DNA of 64,000 bases from Bradyrhizobium sp. AUGA SZCCT0158 (GTDB taxonomy: Bacteria; Pseudomonadota; Alphaproteobacteria; Rhizobiales; Xanthobacteraceae): the NCBI RefSeq assembly GCF_018130065.1, contig NZ_JAFCME010000014.1, positions 124,001 to 188,000 of the forward strand, given 5' to 3'. Positions 26,719 through 34,416 of this stretch are shown here, one piece after another (within the stretch, counting starts at the first letter, position 1; each line of letters starts with the position of its first letter). The notes under the pieces are model-generated. The model was not told the origin of the DNA. It made no database searches and worked only from the letters and a program-made list of their open reading frames with translations. The position numbers and the translations under genes are program-made.

Positions 26719-27999
26719 GTGGTTGCTATTCACATCGTTGACCGGCGGCTAAATCCGGGCAGCAAGAGTCTCGAGAACCGTCAGCGGTTCCTGCGCCGGG
26801 CGAAGGCGCTGGTTCAGCAAGCGGTCAAGAAGACCTCGCACGACCGGGACATCAAGGATGTCCTGGAAGGCGGAGAGGTCAGCATCCCGCTCGACGGCAT
26901 GGACGAGCCGCGGTTCCGCCGTGAAGGCGGCACCCGCGACATGATACTTCCCGGAAACAAGAAGTTCATCGAAGGCGACATCCTGCCGCGCTCGGGCGGC
27001 TCGGGCGGCAAGGCCGGTGGCGCGGGGGAGGGCGACAGCGAAGACGCGTTCCGCTTCGTTCTCAGCCGCGAGGAATTCGTCGACCTGTTTCTGGACGATC
27101 TCGAATTGCCTGATCTCGCCAAGCGCAAGCTTGCCGAGGTGGAGAGCGAAGGAATCCGCCGGGCCGGTTATGCGACGTCGGGTTCGCCGGCCAATATTTC
27201 CATTTCCCGTACCGTGAGCCGCGCGATGGCGCGGCGGGTGGCACTGCGGCGGCCGAAGCCGGAAGAGATTGCGGCGCTTGAAGCCGAACTGCTGATTTGC
27301 GGCGACGAGGCGCGCCGCGCCGAACTGCTGGCCGAGATTGAAACCCTGAAGGCCAAGGCCAAGCGGATCCCGTTCATCGATCCGATCGACATCCGTTACC
27401 GGCGGTTCGAGACCACGCCGAAGCCGATTGCCCAGGCCGTGATGTTCTGCCTGATGGACGTCTCGGGCTCGATGACCGAGCACATGAAGGACCTCGCCAA
27501 GCGCTTCTACACGCTGCTCTATGTCTTCCTGAAGCGGCGCTATCGCCATGTCGAGATCGTCTTTATCCGCCATACCGACCGCGCCGAAGAGGTGGACGAG
27601 GATACATTCTTCCATGGCCCGGCATCGGGCGGCACGCTGGTGTCGAGTGCGCTGCAGGAGATGCACGAGATCGTGCGTTCGCGGTTCCGCCCGGCGGACT
27701 GGAATATCTACGCCGCGCAGGCTTCCGATGGCGACAACTCCACGTCCGACGGCGAGGTGGCGGGCCGGCTGCTGACCGAGAAGATTCTGCCCGTCAGCCA
27801 GTTCTTTGCCTATCTCGAGGTCGGTCAGGATGCCGGGCTGACTTTCGAGATGCCGGACTCGTCGCTATGGACGCTGTACGAGCGCCTGCGCCTCGCCGGT
27901 GCGCCGCTGTCGATGCGCAAGGTCTGCGAGCGCAGCGAAATCTTCCCGGTGTTTCACGATCTCTTCCAGCGCCGCGTAAGACAGGAGAGGGCACCATGA
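26719..27999 (+). CDS. YeaH/YhbH family protein (UPF0229)
   Basis: A 426-residue UPF0229 protein. The N-terminal part starts HIVDRRLNPGSKSLENRQRF, typical of the family, followed by a Gly-rich stretch near residue 95. The C-terminal half has a von Willebrand A-like fold with the metal site CLMDVSGSMTEHM near residue 250. The start is a GTG at 26719 with GAGGCGG upstream. It lies between prkA and spoVR, overlapping spoVR by 4 bp, in the arrangement conserved in many proteobacteria, where YeaG (PrkA) and YeaH work together. Molecular function is not established. Confidence 0.94.
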   Translation: MVAIHIVDRRLNPGSKSLENRQRFLRRAKALVQQAVKKTSHDRDIKDVLEGGEVSIPLDGMDEPRFRREGGTRDMILPGNKKFIEGDILPRSGGSGGKAGGAGEGDSEDAFRFVLSREEFVDLFLDDLELPDLAKRKLAEVESEGIRRAGYATSGSPANISISRTVSRAMARRVALRRPKPEEIAALEAELLICGDEARRAELLAEIETLKAKAKRIPFIDPIDIRYRRFETTPKPIAQAVMFCLMDVSGSMTEHMKDLAKRFYTLLYVFLKRRYRHVEIVFIRHTDRAEEVDEDTFFHGPASGGTLVSSALQEMHEIVRSRFRPADWNIYAAQASDGDNSTSDGEVAGRLLTEKILPVSQFFAYLEVGQDAGLTFEMPDSSLWTLYERLRLAGAPLSMRKVCERSEIFPVFHDLFQRRVRQERAP

Positions 28000-29534
28000 C
28001 AGGCGAACGGCTGTTTCAGGGTGCTGATTGGGATTTCCCGACGCTGCAGCGGATCCATGACGCCTGCGAGGAGATCGCGGAGTCCGAGCTCGGGCTCAAT
28101 GTCTATCCGAACCAGATCGAGGTGATCACGGCCGAGCAGATGCTCGACGCCTATTGCTCGGTCGGCATGCCCTTGTTCTACAAACATTGGTCGTTCGGCA
28201 AGCACTTCGCCTATCAGCAGGCGTCCTACCGCAAGGGCCTGATGGGCCTGGCCTATGAGATCGTCATCAACTCGTCGCCGTGCATCTCCTATTTGATGGA
28301 GGAGAACACCGCGACCATGCAGACGCTGGTGATCGCGCACGCCGCCTTCGGCCACAATCATTTCTTCAAGAACAATTATCTGTTCAAGCAGTGGACCGAC
28401 GCCGACGGCATTCTCGATTATCTCGAATTCGCCAAGACCTATGTCGCGCAGTGCGAGGAGCGTCACGGCCGGCTGGCGGTCGAGCAGACGCTCGATGCGG
28501 CCCACGCGCTGATGTCGCATGGCATCAACCGCTATCCCGGCAAGAAGCTGCCGGATCTGCGCGTCGAGGAGAAGCGGGCCCAGTACCGCCGCCAGCACGA
28601 AGAAAGCGTGTTCAATGATTTGTGGCGGACCATTCCGACCGGGCCGGTCAAGAGCGTGGCAACGCTGAGCGCCGATCGCCGCCGCGCGCTGCTCGGCCTG
28701 CCGCAGGAAAACATCCTGTACTTCCTGGAAAAGACCGCGCCGCGCCTGGCGCCGTGGCAGCGCGAGCTGCTGCGCATCGTGCGGCACATCGCACAGTATT
28801 TTTACCCGCAGAGCCAGACCAAGGTCATGAACGAGGGCACCGCGACCTACGTCCATTACCGCATCATGAACCGGCTGCACCTGCAGGGGCAGCTCTCCGA
28901 CGGCAATTTCCTCGAATTCCTGTCGTCGCATACCAACGTCGTGTTCCAACCCGACTTCGACAGTAAATATTTCTCCGGCTTCAACCCCTACGCGCTCGGT
29001 TTTGCGATGATGCAGGATATCGAGCGCATCGTGACCAATCCCGAGGACGAGGATCGCGAATGGTTTCCGGATATCGCCGGCAAGGGCGATACGATGGGCG
29101 TCCTCCGCGATGTCTGGGCCAATTACCGCGACGAGAGCTTCATCAGCCAGTTCCTATCACCGCGGCTGATGCGGCACTTCCGCATGTTCCACTTGCATGA
29201 CGATCCAGCCGAGACCGCCGGCATCCGGGTCGATGCGATCCACGACGAGCGCGGTTATCGGCGCGTGCGCCGCGCCCTGTCACGGTCATACGACGTCGGC
29301 TTCATCGACGCCAACATCGAAGTCGTCGATGTCGACCTCGCCGGCGACCGCCATCTGATGCTGCGCCACACGGTGCTGAACGGCGCGCAGCTCAATGACA
29401 CCGATGCCAAGCGCGTGCTGCAGCACCTCGCCGACCTCTGGACCTACAACGTCTCGCTGGTCGAGGTCGACGCGACAGGCAAGGTGTTGAAGGAATACGT
29501 CGCCAACCCGCGCGGGCTGGCCGCGGTGGCGTAG
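27996..29534 (+). CDS. SpoVR family protein
   Basis: A 512-residue SpoVR/YcgB protein. The start ATG at 27996 overlaps the yeaH stop (ATGA) and has AGGAGAGG upstream; longer upstream frames lie inside yeaH. Family hallmarks include LNVYPNQIEVITAEQMLDAY near residue 38, MPLFYKHWSFGKHF near 62, FGHNHFFKNNY near 115 and MNEGTATYVHY near 280. SpoVR was first linked to the Bacillus spore cortex, but it is common in non-sporulating proteobacteria with prkA and yeaH, where it belongs to a stress-associated module. No export signal is seen; biochemical activity is unknown. Confidence 0.95.
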   Translation: MTGERLFQGADWDFPTLQRIHDACEEIAESELGLNVYPNQIEVITAEQMLDAYCSVGMPLFYKHWSFGKHFAYQQASYRKGLMGLAYEIVINSSPCISYLMEENTATMQTLVIAHAAFGHNHFFKNNYLFKQWTDADGILDYLEFAKTYVAQCEERHGRLAVEQTLDAAHALMSHGINRYPGKKLPDLRVEEKRAQYRRQHEESVFNDLWRTIPTGPVKSVATLSADRRRALLGLPQENILYFLEKTAPRLAPWQRELLRIVRHIAQYFYPQSQTKVMNEGTATYVHYRIMNRLHLQGQLSDGNFLEFLSSHTNVVFQPDFDSKYFSGFNPYALGFAMMQDIERIVTNPEDEDREWFPDIAGKGDTMGVLRDVWANYRDESFISQFLSPRLMRHFRMFHLHDDPAETAGIRVDAIHDERGYRRVRRALSRSYDVGFIDANIEVVDVDLAGDRHLMLRHTVLNGAQLNDTDAKRVLQHLADLWTYNVSLVEVDATGKVLKEYVANPRGLAAVA

Positions 29535-29556
29535 CCACGCCGGCGATCCCGAGCGA

Positions 29557-29988
29557 TCAGCGCCCGCGCGTCGGTAATTTCGGCAGTTTGTGCGGATCGA
29601 ACGTGGGTATGGGCTCGCTCGCCTCCGCGGCGCGCGTCTGCTCGTTGTAAATCAGCGTTCCCTCCAGGAGCAGGCCCGGGAACTGTGCCGCCGTTCCGGT
29701 GTAGGTCGCTATCTTGCCGGTGCACGTTCCCTGCAGCTTAAGCTCGAGCTCCTGATCATCGCCAAATACGGTTGGCAGCCCGTCGGTGTGTTTTCTTGTA
29801 ATCACGACCGCGGTGAATCGGTCTCCCTCGACTTCGCATGACCCCTCGTAAGTCATGACGCCGTCGCGCCCCCAGATCCTGCCGTCTGCAACATGGACGA
29901 TGCCAGTGCCTTGGCTTACGGGGGTCTTGAACCATGCCGCATAAGTGCCGTCTCTGAGCACGGCGGAACTTCTTCCTTGAGCGTTCAC
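29557..29988 (-). CDS. GrlR-like family protein
   Basis: A 143-residue protein with LRDGTYAAWFKTP, GTGIVHVADGRIWGRD and GDRFTAVVITRKH, resembling the GrlR-type beta-barrel family common in rhizobia. GrlR was named as a negative regulator of a type III secretion system, but no secretion genes lie nearby, so the regulatory name should not be taken as function. It is convergent with spoVR (22 bp between the stops). The only clear intrinsic terminator downstream of spoVR lies beyond this gene's start, so prkA-operon transcripts may run antisense through it. Confidence 0.7.
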   Translation of the reverse strand: MNAQGRSSAVLRDGTYAAWFKTPVSQGTGIVHVADGRIWGRDGVMTYEGSCEVEGDRFTAVVITRKHTDGLPTVFGDDQELELKLQGTCTGKIATYTGTAAQFPGLLLEGTLIYNEQTRAAEASEPIPTFDPHKLPKLPTRGR

Positions 29989-30032
29989 CTGAGGTCGATC
30001 ATCGGCACGACTAGCCTAAAACTCCATTAATC

Positions 30033-30064
30033 GCCGCCCTCTCGGCAGGGGCGGCTTTTCTTTT
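30033..30064 (+). terminator. Intrinsic terminator without an obvious plus-strand gene upstream
   Basis: The stem GCCGCCC (30033-30039) pairs with GGGCGGC (30049-30055) across a 9-nt loop and is followed by TTTTCTTTT. It works in the plus direction only. The nearest upstream plus-strand gene is spoVR, 500 bp away across the oppositely oriented GrlR-like gene; a small RNA ending here is the other explanation. Confidence 0.75.
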
Positions 30065-30125
30065 GCCGTAGTCTTACGGAGCAAAACTACATTGTTCCGA
30101 CGGGTTTCGTACACATCATATCGAG

Positions 30126-30335
30126 ATGGGCCAGCAAATACGGGAAATCCGGGTATGCGAAAAGTGCCACGCCGAAATGCGGCTGTTAGGCAAGCTGCCC
30201 GCTATCGGGGCCAAGCCACTCATCAAGGTTTTCCGTTGCTACCAGTGCAACCGCATTGAGACGCGCACAATAAGGTCGGCTGCACTCGGCAGACCCTTTC
30301 TTCGTACGTTCCGCTCTGCCGCAGACCGGCGTTGA
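30126..30335 (+). CDS. Small zinc-ribbon-like protein
   Basis: A 69-residue open frame with two Cys pairs, VCEKCHAEM and FRCYQCNR, spaced as in a zinc ribbon, separated by the segment LGKLPAIGAKPLIKV, which recalls small conserved zinc-ribbon proteins of bradyrhizobia. The ribosome-binding site is weak, and the C-terminal part after NRIETRT overlaps the korB-like fragment on the other strand, so the ending may be unusual. Function is unknown; the gene is probably real because of the Cys pattern. Confidence 0.5.
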   Translation: MGQQIREIRVCEKCHAEMRLLGKLPAIGAKPLIKVFRCYQCNRIETRTIRSAALGRPFLRTFRSAADRR

Positions 30336-30399
30336 TCTTTTCCAGCGCTGACGAGCCGAGGCGCAATTCGCTGGCCAGCCGCGGGGTGGGTTGGGTGTC
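30316..30399 (-). pseudogene. Fragment of a second korB 3' end
   Basis: Read on the minus strand this segment encodes RLASELRLGSSALEKINA followed by GLR, closely matching the C-terminus of the intact KorB encoded 1.1 kb away (KELCPGSSALDKINASLR). Nucleotide similarity at 30316-30379 versus 31514-31580 is high (eight mismatches and one 3-nt gap over about 60 positions). The stop TAG of korB is CAG here, so the fragment reads through. No upstream remainder of the gene is present. Confidence 0.7.
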
Positions 30400-30422
30400 A
30401 GCTGCTCCCGCGTCCCCAAATC

Positions 30423-31298
30423 CTATCGACGCGCCAGATTTGCGCGACGGGCGCTGACGGTTCGTGCCCAGGTTCCGTGAAATTTTCCGGCCAGGCGCTG
30501 GTCAATATGCGGCTTGATCAGCTTTGTCATGGCAAAGTTGAGGTCATCGTATTCCCTTGCGCAGACTTCGGCCCGGTCCTTGGGCAGGAAGCCCTTTTCG
30601 ACGACATCGGCAAACAACGTCTTGTCTGCGCCATAGGCGATGCACAGAATGTTGAACGCTCGCTGGGCCGGCGTCGAATGTTCACCTGAAAGCGATTGGA
30701 TAGGAACGGTGACCTGCGGTCCCGGCATCTGAATCGCATGGTGATAGGCGTAGCCCAGGATCGTTCTGCGGGCCTCGTCCTTGCTTAGTCGAAGCATGAC
30801 GTAGGCGGCGAATTGATCGGCGGCATCTTCCTCGCGGCCGAGCACAGGTATTTGCAGCATGTTGAAAACCGCATGCGCGGTCTCGTGCAGGAACACCGCG
30901 AGAATTGGGCCCAGCACCGTGTCCGCCCGGGATAATCCGCCGGGAAGGTCTTGCGGTGGCGCGCTCTTCAGGATGTCCGCCAGCATTTCGTAACACACGG
31001 TGATGACTTCGTCGCCGTACCAGGCGTTTGCGGCGCCATCGCAACCCGCGACCTTCAGCGTCAGCGGGTAGGAAAGGCGGAGTGGACTAAGCAGTTCCTG
31101 CAGGTGTTCGAGGGCGCGACCCTGCCTCATTTGGTCGTGGATCGGCTGGTGTGCCGGGTCCTTTGGCGACACATACTCGTACTTGATCTGGTTCGGCTTG
31201 CTTTTGGGGGCTGCGCTTGCTTTGCCGACGGTCCAAACGATCGTTGCCGCCAGGGCCGCGGCAACCGCGGCAGGTTTGTGCCTCATCATACTTCTCAA
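30423..31298 (-). CDS. DUF4344 putative metallopeptidase
   Basis: A 291-residue protein with an N-terminal signal peptide (AAAVAAALAATIVW stretch, cleavage after ASA near residue 29) and the zinc-peptidase motif HETAHAVF near residue 138, followed by GREEDAADQFAAYVML, whose Glu/Asp could supply the third ligand. This is the DUF4344 family of exported putative metallopeptidases. Four cysteines are in the mature chain. It stands alone, lying between a korB 3'-end fragment and the real korB 3' end, which suggests it was inserted by a duplication. Substrate unknown. Confidence 0.82.
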   Translation of the reverse strand: MRSMMRHKPAAVAAALAATIVWTVGKASAAPKSKPNQIKYEYVSPKDPAHQPIHDQMRQGRALEHLQELLSPLRLSYPLTLKVAGCDGAANAWYGDEVITVCYEMLADILKSAPPQDLPGGLSRADTVLGPILAVFLHETAHAVFNMLQIPVLGREEDAADQFAAYVMLRLSKDEARRTILGYAYHHAIQMPGPQVTVPIQSLSGEHSTPAQRAFNILCIAYGADKTLFADVVEKGFLPKDRAEVCAREYDDLNFAMTKLIKPHIDQRLAGKFHGTWARTVSARRANLARR

Positions 31299-31513
31299 TT
31301 ATGAATTATGAAAATTTACGGCGGCAAGTTATCGACGCGTGGTCGAGCAACCATAGCACGCCCGTCGGATTCGGTGGATAGCGAATCCGGTCGGGCTTAT
31401 TGTCGGCAGCGCGGTCGCGATGATTGCTTGTACGCAAGCAACCGATGCCTGCTTCCGAGGCTAATGCTCATATCGCAGGATGCATGGACGTTGCGACCTG
31501 ACGGCTAGATGCC

Positions 31514-32569
31514 CTACCGCAGGCTGGCGTTGATCTTGTCCAGCGCTGACGAGCCCGGGCACAATTCCTTGGCTTCCAGCTTATTGAGCGGCGTCTCGAC
31601 GGTGTCGAGATGGGTGTGCATGTCTTCGGCGTCGGGATCGACGTAGAGCAAGCCGGTCACCACCTGGCCCTTGGCGGCGTGCTTCTGCAGGAAGGTCATC
31701 GCCGCCAGCCGGTCGTTGGCGTCGTAATCGGCGTCGATCTTGCGCAGCGCCAGCCTGGTGCCGTCGTGCTGCTCCACCATCTGCACCGAGCCCGGGGCAT
31801 AATCGACGGTGATGGGGTCGCGACCCGTTATGACGTCGAGGCGGTTGACCGCGTCATTATGTTCGCGGACGTAGTCAAAACTCTTGGTCGAGCCGGCGTG
31901 GTTGTTGAAGGCGATGCAAGGGCTGATGACGTCGATGAACGACGCGCCCTTGTGGCGGATGGCGGCCGCGATCAGCGGCACCAGCTGGGTCTTGTCGCCG
32001 GAGAAGCTGCGCGCCACGAAGCTGGCGCCGAGCTGCAGCGCAATCGCCACCAGGTCGATGGCGTTGTCGGTGTTCATCACACCCTTCTTGGATTTCGAGC
32101 CGCGGTCGGCGGTGGCCGAGAACTGGCCCTTGGTCAGGCCGTAAACGCCGTTGTTCTCGACGATATAAGTCATGTTGACGCCACGCCGGATCGAATGGGC
32201 GAACTGGCCGAAGCCGATCGAGGCGCTGTCGCCGTCGCCGGAGACGCCGAGATAGATCAGGTCGCGGTTGGCGAGGTTGGCGCCGGTCAGGACCGACGGC
32301 ATGCGGCCGTGCACCGAGTTGAAGCCGTGCGAATTGCCGAGGAAGTAATCCGGCGTTTTCGAGGAACAGCCGATGCCGGAGATCTTGGCGACGCGATGCG
32401 GCTCGATCGATAGCTCAAAGCAGGCTTCGATGATCGAGGCGGTGATCGAGTCGTGACCGCAGCCGGCGCACAGCGTCGAAATCTTGCCCTCGTAGTCCCG
32501 GTGGGTGTAGCCGAGATCGTTCTTCGGCAGGCCGGGATGGTGGAATTTCGGTTTTGCAATGTAGGTCAT
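31514..32569 (-). CDS. korB: 2-oxoacid oxidoreductase beta subunit KorB
   Basis: Thiamine-diphosphate-binding beta subunit of a 2-oxoacid oxidoreductase, 351 residues. The Fe-S ligand pattern LCAGCGHD near residue 35 and GIGCSSKT near 67 bind the [4Fe-4S] cluster; GVSGDGDSASIG near 110 together with VENNGVYG near 137 is the ThDP/Mg site. It overlaps korA by 4 bp. With KorC supplying FAD and extra clusters, the trio resembles the 2-oxoglutarate:NADP+ oxidoreductase KorABC of Azoarcus evansii and Thauera. Preference for 2-oxoglutarate over other 2-oxoacids is assumed from that resemblance only. Confidence 0.9.
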   Translation of the reverse strand: MTYIAKPKFHHPGLPKNDLGYTHRDYEGKISTLCAGCGHDSITASIIEACFELSIEPHRVAKISGIGCSSKTPDYFLGNSHGFNSVHGRMPSVLTGANLANRDLIYLGVSGDGDSASIGFGQFAHSIRRGVNMTYIVENNGVYGLTKGQFSATADRGSKSKKGVMNTDNAIDLVAIALQLGASFVARSFSGDKTQLVPLIAAAIRHKGASFIDVISPCIAFNNHAGSTKSFDYVREHNDAVNRLDVITGRDPITVDYAPGSVQMVEQHDGTRLALRKIDADYDANDRLAAMTFLQKHAAKGQVVTGLLYVDPDAEDMHTHLDTVETPLNKLEAKELCPGSSALDKINASLR

Positions 32570-34416
32570 GACACGGCCTTGCGGAGAGGAGTCACTTTCA
32601 GATGGTCCTGATGGTCGCCGATGGCGCTGGCGATGAAGCGCGCGGTGATCGGGGTGCCGTCATAGTGCAGGATCGGCACCAGCCGCACCGGATCGATGCC
32701 GTTCTCGTTGACGATCAACTGGCGCAGCTGGGCGTCGCGATTCTGCTCGACGACGTACACGAAGTCATGGTCGGCAATGAAGCTGGCGACGCTGGAGTGG
32801 AACGGGAACGCACGGATGCGCATGCGGTCGAGCTGGTGCCCGCGCGCCTCCAGCAGGCCGATCGCCTCGTCCATCGCCGGCGCGGTCGAGCCGAAATAGA
32901 TCACGCCGTATTTGGTCGGCTTGGTGGCGTTGGCCTGCAGCGGCCGCGGCACCATGTCCTGCGCGGTCTCGAACTTGCGCACCAGCCGCTGCATGTTGTC
33001 GGCGTAAACCGCGCCTTCTTCCGAGTAGCGCGCATAGCGGTCGCGCGAGGTGCCGCGGGTGAAGAACGAGCCTTTGGTCGGATGCGTGCCGGGATAGGTG
33101 CGGTAGGGAATGCCGTCGCCGTCGACGTCGAGATAACGGCCGAAATCCCGGCCGGGCTCGTCGAGCATCTCCGCGGTCATCACCTTGCCGCGGTCATATT
33201 GCCTGGAATCGTCCCACTTCAGGGGACGGCAGAGCCGGTGGTTCATGCCGATGTCGAGGTCGAGCATCAGGAAGATCATGGTCTGCAGCCGCTCGGCGAG
33301 ATCGAACGATTGCGCCGCGAACTCGAACGCTTCGGCCGGGTCTTCCGGGAACAGCAGGATATGCTTGGTGTCGCCGTGCGAAGCGTACGCACAGGCGATG
33401 ATGTCGCATTGCTGGGTGCGCGTCGGCATGCCGGTCGAGGGACCGGCGCGCTGGATGTTCATGATCACGCCGGGAATCTCGGCAAAATACGAAAGCCCGA
33501 TGAACTCGGTCATCAGCGAGACGCCGGGTCCGGAAGTCGCGGTGAAGGCGCGCGCGCCGTTCCAGGAAGCGCCGATCACCATGCCGATCGATGCGAGCTC
33601 GTCCTCGCCCTGCACGATGGCGTATTTGGCCTTGCCGGTTTCGGGGTCGTGCCGCAGCTTCTTGCAATGGCTGGTGAAGGCTTCCGCCACCGACGACGAC
33701 GGCGTGATCGGATACCAGGCGCAGACGGTGGCGCCGCCATAGACGGCGCCGAGCGCGGCCGCGCTGTTGCCTTCCATGAAGATGCGGTCGCCGACCTTGT
33801 CGGCCTTCTTCACCTGCAGCCCGATCGGGCATTTCAGGTTCTGCAGCGCCCAGTCACGGCCCAGATGCAGCGCGTGGACGTTCGAGGAGAGAAGCTTTTC
33901 CTTGCCTTTGTACTGTTCTGATATCAATTGCTCGACGATCTTCGGGTCCATGTCGAGCAGGGCGCACATCGCGCCGAGATAGATGATGTTCTTGAACAGC
34001 TGGCGCTGGCGCGGATCGGTATAGGTCGAGTTGGTGATCGCGGTCAGCGGCACGCCGATGACGTTGATGTCGGCGCGGAACTTCGACGTGGGCATCGGCT
34101 TGGTGGAATCGTAGAACAGATAGCCGCCGGGCTCGATCGAGGCGACGTCCTTGTCCCAGGTCTGCGGGTTCATCGCCACCATCATGTCGACGCCGCCGCG
34201 GGCGCCGAGATGGCTTTCCTCGGTCACCCGCACCTCGTACCAGGTCGGAAGTCCCTGGATGTTGGAGGGAAAAATGTTGCGCGGGCTCACCGGCACGCCG
34301 TGGCGCAGGATCGAGCGCGCGAACAGCTCGTTGGCGCTGGCCGAACCCGAGCCGTTGACGTTGGCGAAACGGACGACGAAGTCGTTTACGCTGCTGATCG
34401 GGCTTTGGACTGACAT
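32566..34416 (-). CDS. korA: 2-oxoacid oxidoreductase alpha subunit KorA (gamma-alpha fusion)
   Basis: A 616-residue fused gamma-alpha subunit. The gamma-type domain (about 10-190) begins VNDFVVRFANVNGSGSASAN and contains SHLGARGGVDMMVA; the pyrimidine-binding alpha-type domain follows (FMEGNSAAALGAVYGG, AWYPITPSSSVAE, TATSGPGVSLMTEFIG). No ferredoxin domain is present, so electrons must leave through KorB and the partner KorC. The ATG at 34416 was chosen because it gives the expected N-terminus; it overlaps korC by 31 bp. A longer upstream frame lies inside korC and is not credible. Order in the operon is korC-korA-korB. Confidence 0.92.
   Translation of the reverse strand: MSVQSPISSVNDFVVRFANVNGSGSASANELFARSILRHGVPVSPRNIFPSNIQGLPTWYEVRVTEESHLGARGGVDMMVAMNPQTWDKDVASIEPGGYLFYDSTKPMPTSKFRADINVIGVPLTAITNSTYTDPRQRQLFKNIIYLGAMCALLDMDPKIVEQLISEQYKGKEKLLSSNVHALHLGRDWALQNLKCPIGLQVKKADKVGDRIFMEGNSAAALGAVYGGATVCAWYPITPSSSVAEAFTSHCKKLRHDPETGKAKYAIVQGEDELASIGMVIGASWNGARAFTATSGPGVSLMTEFIGLSYFAEIPGVIMNIQRAGPSTGMPTRTQQCDIIACAYASHGDTKHILLFPEDPAEAFEFAAQSFDLAERLQTMIFLMLDLDIGMNHRLCRPLKWDDSRQYDRGKVMTAEMLDEPGRDFGRYLDVDGDGIPYRTYPGTHPTKGSFFTRGTSRDRYARYSEEGAVYADNMQRLVRKFETAQDMVPRPLQANATKPTKYGVIYFGSTAPAMDEAIGLLEARGHQLDRMRIRAFPFHSSVASFIADHDFVYVVEQNRDAQLRQLIVNENGIDPVRLVPILHYDGTPITARFIASAIGDHQDHLKVTPLRKAVS

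Noticed and set aside
30073..30098. Sigma-EcfG-like promoter for the GrlR-like gene on the minus strand
   Set aside because: GGAAC is present, but the spacing to CGTA is 15 nt and the -10 has a mismatch, so it falls below the two accepted sites.
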